NCBI GenBank assembly: GCA_028691385.1
Contig: JAQUZL010000090.1
Location: 1-8,259, forward strand
Source: Oscillospiraceae bacterium
Lineage (GTDB): Bacteria > Bacillota > Clostridia > Oscillospirales > Oscillospiraceae
Reading direction: 5' to 3'
Length of the DNA stretch: 8,259 nucleotides
Shown here: positions 5,239 through 8,259 of the stretch, in pieces
Position numbering within the stretch: position 1 is the first letter of the stretch
Layout: every line of letters begins with the position of its first letter
Translations under genes and position numbers: made by a program
The notes under the pieces: model-generated
What the model saw: only the letters and a program-made list of their open reading frames with translations
What the model was told of the DNA's origin: nothing
Database searches by the model: none

Positions 5239-7005
5239 ATGAGCATATTCAATATTTTCACCCTGTTCGGCGGTCTTGCCCTGTTTTTATTTGGCATGAA
5301 CACCATGGGGGCCGCGCTGGAAAAGCAGGCCGGCGGTCAGCTGCAAAACATTCTCAAGCGCCTTTCCGATCACCCTGCCAAGGGGTTTTTGCTGGGACTT
5401 CTGGTCACAGCGGTCATCCAAAGCTCCTCGGCCACCACGGTTATGGTGGTCGGCTTCGTGAACAGCGGCATCATGCAGCTGTCACAGGCTATCGGCATCA
5501 TTATGGGCGCAAATGTGGGCACCACCGTCACCAGCTGGATTCTCAGCCTGTCCGGCCTGCAGGGCGACAGTCTGCTGATCAAACTGCTGAAACCCAGCAG
5601 CTTTTCCCCCGTACTGGCGTTCATCGGCATCGTTCTTTATATGATTCCCAAGGAAGAGAAAAAGAAAAACATCGGCACAATCCTGCTGGGCTTTGCCATT
5701 TTGATGACCGGCATGCAGACCATGTCCGGCGCGGTGGAGCCGCTGGCCGACATTCCGGCCTTTGCAAACCTGTTCGTCTTGTTTCAGAATCCGCTGCTGG
5801 GCATGCTGGTGGGCGCAGTGCTGACCGGCGTCATTCAAAGCTCCTCCGCCAGCGTTGGCATTTTACAGGCGCTGGCCGTGACCGGCGCGGTGACCTATGG
5901 CAGCGCCATTCCGATCATTCTCGGTCAAAACATCGGCACCACGGTCACCGCCATGCTTTCAAGCATCGGCGCAACCAAAAACGCACGCCGCGCAGCCATT
6001 GTGCACCTGTATTTCAACATTATCGGCTCCGTCGTGTTTATGCTGGTTTTCTATACGCTCAACGCTGTACTGCGCTTTGATTTTTTGATGAATTCCGTGG
6101 GCGCGTTTGAGATTGCCATTATTCACACCGGCTTTAATGTCCTTGCAACCGCCACGATGCTGCCGTTTTCCAAGGGCTTGGAAAAGCTGGCCTATCTCAC
6201 CATCCCGGACGATGCGAAAAAGGAAACTGTGACGCTGCTGGACGACCGTCTGCTGGCCACGCCGTCCATCGCCGTCAACAGCACCAAAACCCTTGCGGAA
6301 AAGATGGCCGCCATGGCGCAGAGGGCCGTGCTGCAGGCAATGTCCCTGCAGGCCTTCTGGGATGAGAGCATCACAAGCGCCATCCGCAGTGAAGAGGAAA
6401 CGATTGATCAGTATCAAGATGAGATTGGTTCTTACCTTGTACGGCTGTCCCATCAAAATTTAACGCGCAAGGACAGCCACACCGTCAGTATTTTGCTCCA
6501 TGCCAATGATGAATGGGAACGAATTGCTGACTATGCGGTAAATTTGATGTATAATATGGATATGCTTCAAAAAAATCATCTGCATTTCTCCGACGATGCG
6601 CGTGATGAGCTGGAGGTACTCGGCTCTGCGTTGCAGGACATTCTCAACCGCACGGTCGTTTGCTTCACAGCCTCTGACGTCAGCCGCGCGCAAACGGTTG
6701 AACCGATGAATCAGGTGATTCACGAGCTGGTCAAGGATATTCGCCAGCGCCACTTCGTTCGCCTGCAGGCCGGTACCTGCGATGTGCAGTCCGGCATTGT
6801 GCTGGCCGATCTGCTGAACAACTATCAGCGCGTTGCGGCGCACTGCTCCAACGTCGCGCTGACGATGATTGAAATTGAAAAGGATTCCTTCGGAAGCCAT
6901 GAGTATGTGCAGGAAATGAAAGACAACAAAACCAGCGATTTTCATGCGCATTATCAGGAATATCGCGTCCGTTATGGACTGACGGGAAATGAGGATAGTC
7001 AATGA
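5239..7005 (+). CDS. Na/Pi cotransporter (NptA/YjbB type) with C-terminal PhoU-like domain
   Basis: The ATG at 5239 follows GGAGG (5228-5232) by 6 nt and gives 588 aa. The N-terminal 310 or so residues are hydrophobic and carry the two inverted-repeat signatures of the Na/Pi cotransporter family: QSSSATT (61-67) with ANVGTT (91-96), then QSSSASV (200-206) with QNIGTT (230-235). These QSSS motifs form the Na+/phosphate site in the SLC34-like fold. Residues from about 340 to 550 form a soluble helical PhoU-like region containing ANDEWERIADYAVNL (422-436, acidic pair E427/D431) and NYQRVAAHCSNVA (528-540), where the second motif lacks the acidic pair. It would move phosphate across the membrane with sodium, with the tail possibly regulating activity. 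The stop overlaps the next gene's start (ATGA). The direction of net flux and any gene symbol cannot be settled here. Confidence 0.95.
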   Translation: MSIFNIFTLFGGLALFLFGMNTMGAALEKQAGGQLQNILKRLSDHPAKGFLLGLLVTAVIQSSSATTVMVVGFVNSGIMQLSQAIGIIMGANVGTTVTSWILSLSGLQGDSLLIKLLKPSSFSPVLAFIGIVLYMIPKEEKKKNIGTILLGFAILMTGMQTMSGAVEPLADIPAFANLFVLFQNPLLGMLVGAVLTGVIQSSSASVGILQALAVTGAVTYGSAIPIILGQNIGTTVTAMLSSIGATKNARRAAIVHLYFNIIGSVVFMLVFYTLNAVLRFDFLMNSVGAFEIAIIHTGFNVLATATMLPFSKGLEKLAYLTIPDDAKKETVTLLDDRLLATPSIAVNSTKTLAEKMAAMAQRAVLQAMSLQAFWDESITSAIRSEEETIDQYQDEIGSYLVRLSHQNLTRKDSHTVSILLHANDEWERIADYAVNLMYNMDMLQKNHLHFSDDARDELEVLGSALQDILNRTVVCFTASDVSRAQTVEPMNQVIHELVKDIRQRHFVRLQAGTCDVQSGIVLADLLNNYQRVAAHCSNVALTMIEIEKDSFGSHEYVQEMKDNKTSDFHAHYQEYRVRYGLTGNEDSQ

Positions 7006-7712
7006 TCTATGTGGTAGAGGATGACGCCACCGTTTCAAAGCTCGAACAGTACGCATTGGGCACCTGCAATTATGCCGTGCAGATTTTTGAAAGCGCCGAA
7101 CCGTTTTTTTCCGCCGTCGCGCAGCAGCTGCCGGAGCTTGTCATTTTAGACATCATGCTGCCGGGAATGGATGGCATTGAAATTCTGCGGAAAATTCGTG
7201 CCGACCCCCACACCAAGGCGCTTCCGGTGATGATGGTCACGGCAAAGACCAGCGAAATCGATGTGGTGACCGGCCTTGACGGCGGCGCAGACGAGTACAT
7301 CCCGAAGCCCTTCGGCGTGATGGAGTTTCTTTCCCGGGTACGCGCGATTTTGCGCCGCGCGCAGAAACCGGCGTCGTCCGGCGAGCTGTCTTTTCAGAAC
7401 ATTTCCATGGATCTTACGCGCAGACTCGTTATCGTGGACGGCAAGGTTGCCGAGCTTACTTATAAAGAATTTGAACTGCTCAAGCTGTTCCTCTCCCATC
7501 CGGAGGAGGCCGTAAGCCGCGATGAAATTTTAAGTGAGGTCTGGGAAACGGACGTTCCGCTGGAAAGCAGAACCATTGACATGCACGTGCGCACCCTGCG
7601 TCAAAAGCTTGGCAGCGCCGGCGAACGGATTCAGACCATTCGGAAGGTCGGCTATGTTTTGACCGCCACCGTTTCGGACGTCGGGAGGCAGCCCTATGGC
7701 AAAACGCATTAA
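7002..7712 (+). CDS. phoP: PhoP/PhoB-like response regulator (OmpR family)
   Basis: The 236-residue product has an N-terminal receiver domain with acidic pair D7/D8 (VVEDD), phosphoacceptor D50 in VILDIMLPGMDG, conserved T80 and K102 in YIPKPF. A linker near 120-128 leads to an OmpR-type winged-helix DNA-binding domain at about 129-222, with LTYKEFELLKLFLSHP, VSRDEILSEVW, RTIDMHVRTLRQKLG and IRKVGYVL. It is phosphorylated by its partner kinase and binds DNA as a dimer at tandem direct repeats. The start overlaps the cotransporter stop by ATGA and is preceded by GAGGATAG, so it is coupled to the transporter. The Pho assignment rests on context (pst, phoU, PhoR-like kinase); paralogues of this family look alike in sequence. 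Confidence 0.9.
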   Translation: MIYVVEDDATVSKLEQYALGTCNYAVQIFESAEPFFSAVAQQLPELVILDIMLPGMDGIEILRKIRADPHTKALPVMMVTAKTSEIDVVTGLDGGADEYIPKPFGVMEFLSRVRAILRRAQKPASSGELSFQNISMDLTRRLVIVDGKVAELTYKEFELLKLFLSHPEEAVSRDEILSEVWETDVPLESRTIDMHVRTLRQKLGSAGERIQTIRKVGYVLTATVSDVGRQPYGKTH

Positions 7713-8259
7713 CTACCGGCTGCTGGCGATGGGGCTGATTACCATGCTGCTGTCGCTGACGATCACCGTACTGGCCTTTCATCAGGCATTTTCCCATCAA
7801 ATCGCGCAGGATCTCTCCGTGGAAACAACCCTGTTGTGTGATGAATACAACGCCAATCCCGTACCGGCTGCGCTGCAAATCCATAACAAGCAGCTCGCCC
7901 GCATTACGCTCATTGCCCCCGACGGCTCGGTTTTGTACGAAAGCGTTGCCGGTGGAGAGCTGGGCAACCATCTCAATCGTCCGGAGGTTGCCGCCGCTTT
8001 TGCTTCCGGCAGCGGCTCTGCGCGCCGCAATTCCGAAACGCTGGGGCAAAGCACCTATTACTATGCCATGCTGCTGCGTGACGGAACCGTGCTGCGCCTT
8101 GCCAAGGACGCCAACGGACTGTTTGTGTTTTTTAACCGCGCCATGCGGCTCATTCCGCTGATTTGCATTCTGATTCTGGTGTTTTCCCTGCTGCTTTCCC
8201 GCAGTGTCACCAAACGGCTGATTCGGCCGATTGCCGATATGGCCGAACATCTGGATGAT
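7696..8259 (+). CDS. phoR: PhoR-like sensor histidine kinase, partial (N-terminal sensor part only)
   Basis: The ATG at 7696 sits 7 nt after GGGAGG (7683-7688) and overlaps the regulator's end by 17 nt in another frame. The 188 visible residues run to the window edge without a stop. They comprise a first membrane span at about 9-28, an extracytoplasmic sensor segment with RITLIAPDGSVLYES and NRPEVAAAFASGSGSARRNSETLGQSTYYYA, a second span at about 151-167, and the start of a HAMP-like region (RLIRPIADMAEHLDD). This matches the N-terminal layout of Firmicute PhoR kinases. The dimerisation/H-box and ATPase domains lie beyond the edge, so kinase activity is inferred. Being paired with the response regulator and the pst genes, it is most likely the phosphate-starvation sensor. 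Confidence 0.88.
   Translation, partial: MAKRINYRLLAMGLITMLLSLTITVLAFHQAFSHQIAQDLSVETTLLCDEYNANPVPAALQIHNKQLARITLIAPDGSVLYESVAGGELGNHLNRPEVAAAFASGSGSARRNSETLGQSTYYYAMLLRDGTVLRLAKDANGLFVFFNRAMRLIPLICILILVFSLLLSRSVTKRLIRPIADMAEHLDD

Noticed and set aside
5226..6080. 284-codon frame overlapping the cotransporter start in another frame
   Set aside because: Out-of-frame shadow of the cotransporter with low-complexity His/Arg/Gly composition; the cotransporter frame has the QSSS motifs and the ribosome site.
7696..8259. Sensor kinase as a truncated pseudogene
   Set aside because: The frame is open to the window edge; the missing catalytic domains simply lie outside the window.

Overview
The window is a compact phosphate-acquisition and phosphate-sensing locus from what looks like a Gram-positive, probably clostridial, bacterium (my guess is the Oscillospiraceae/Ruminococcaceae range). 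The evidence for this is a lipoprotein-type PstS with a short basic N-terminus, strong GGAGG-type ribosome sites, a PhoP/PhoR-style two-component pair, and a Na/Pi cotransporter carrying a PhoU-like tail. Codons are fairly GC-rich, while the control region is markedly AT-rich. The taxonomy is inferred from gene style only and no marker gene is present.

Left arm (minus strand, transcribed from about 5.1 kb towards position 1): pstS, pstC, pstA, pstB, phoU, then a HAD-superfamily phosphatase that runs off the left edge. pstC/pstA and pstA/pstB overlap by ATGA. pstS and pstC are separated by a perfect 14-bp stem-loop lacking a U-tract. pstB and phoU are separated by 109 bp holding two weak dyads. 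phoU and the phosphatase are 15 bp apart. The arm encodes a complete high-affinity ABC phosphate importer, its PhoU signalling subunit and a probable phosphatase.

Right arm (plus strand, from about 5.24 kb): a Na/Pi cotransporter with a C-terminal PhoU-like domain, overlapping by ATGA with an OmpR/PhoB-family response regulator, which in turn overlaps a PhoR-like sensor kinase cut off by the right edge. The two arms are divergent around an AT-rich spacer of about 280 bp. The spacer contains an 8-bp dyad and hexamers at 11-bp spacing resembling PHO boxes, so one regulator could control both arms, including its own gene.

Working model: PhoR and PhoP sense phosphate limitation and switch on PstSCAB. 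PhoU couples transporter state to the kinase. The sodium-driven carrier supplies a second transport route whose own PhoU-like tail may couple it to the same sensing circuit. I see no mobile elements, CRISPR arrays, tRNAs or rRNAs. The components are known families. The points worth a second look are the architecture (cotransporter translationally coupled to its regulator), the unevenly degenerate PhoU metal-site motifs, and the non-coding signals.
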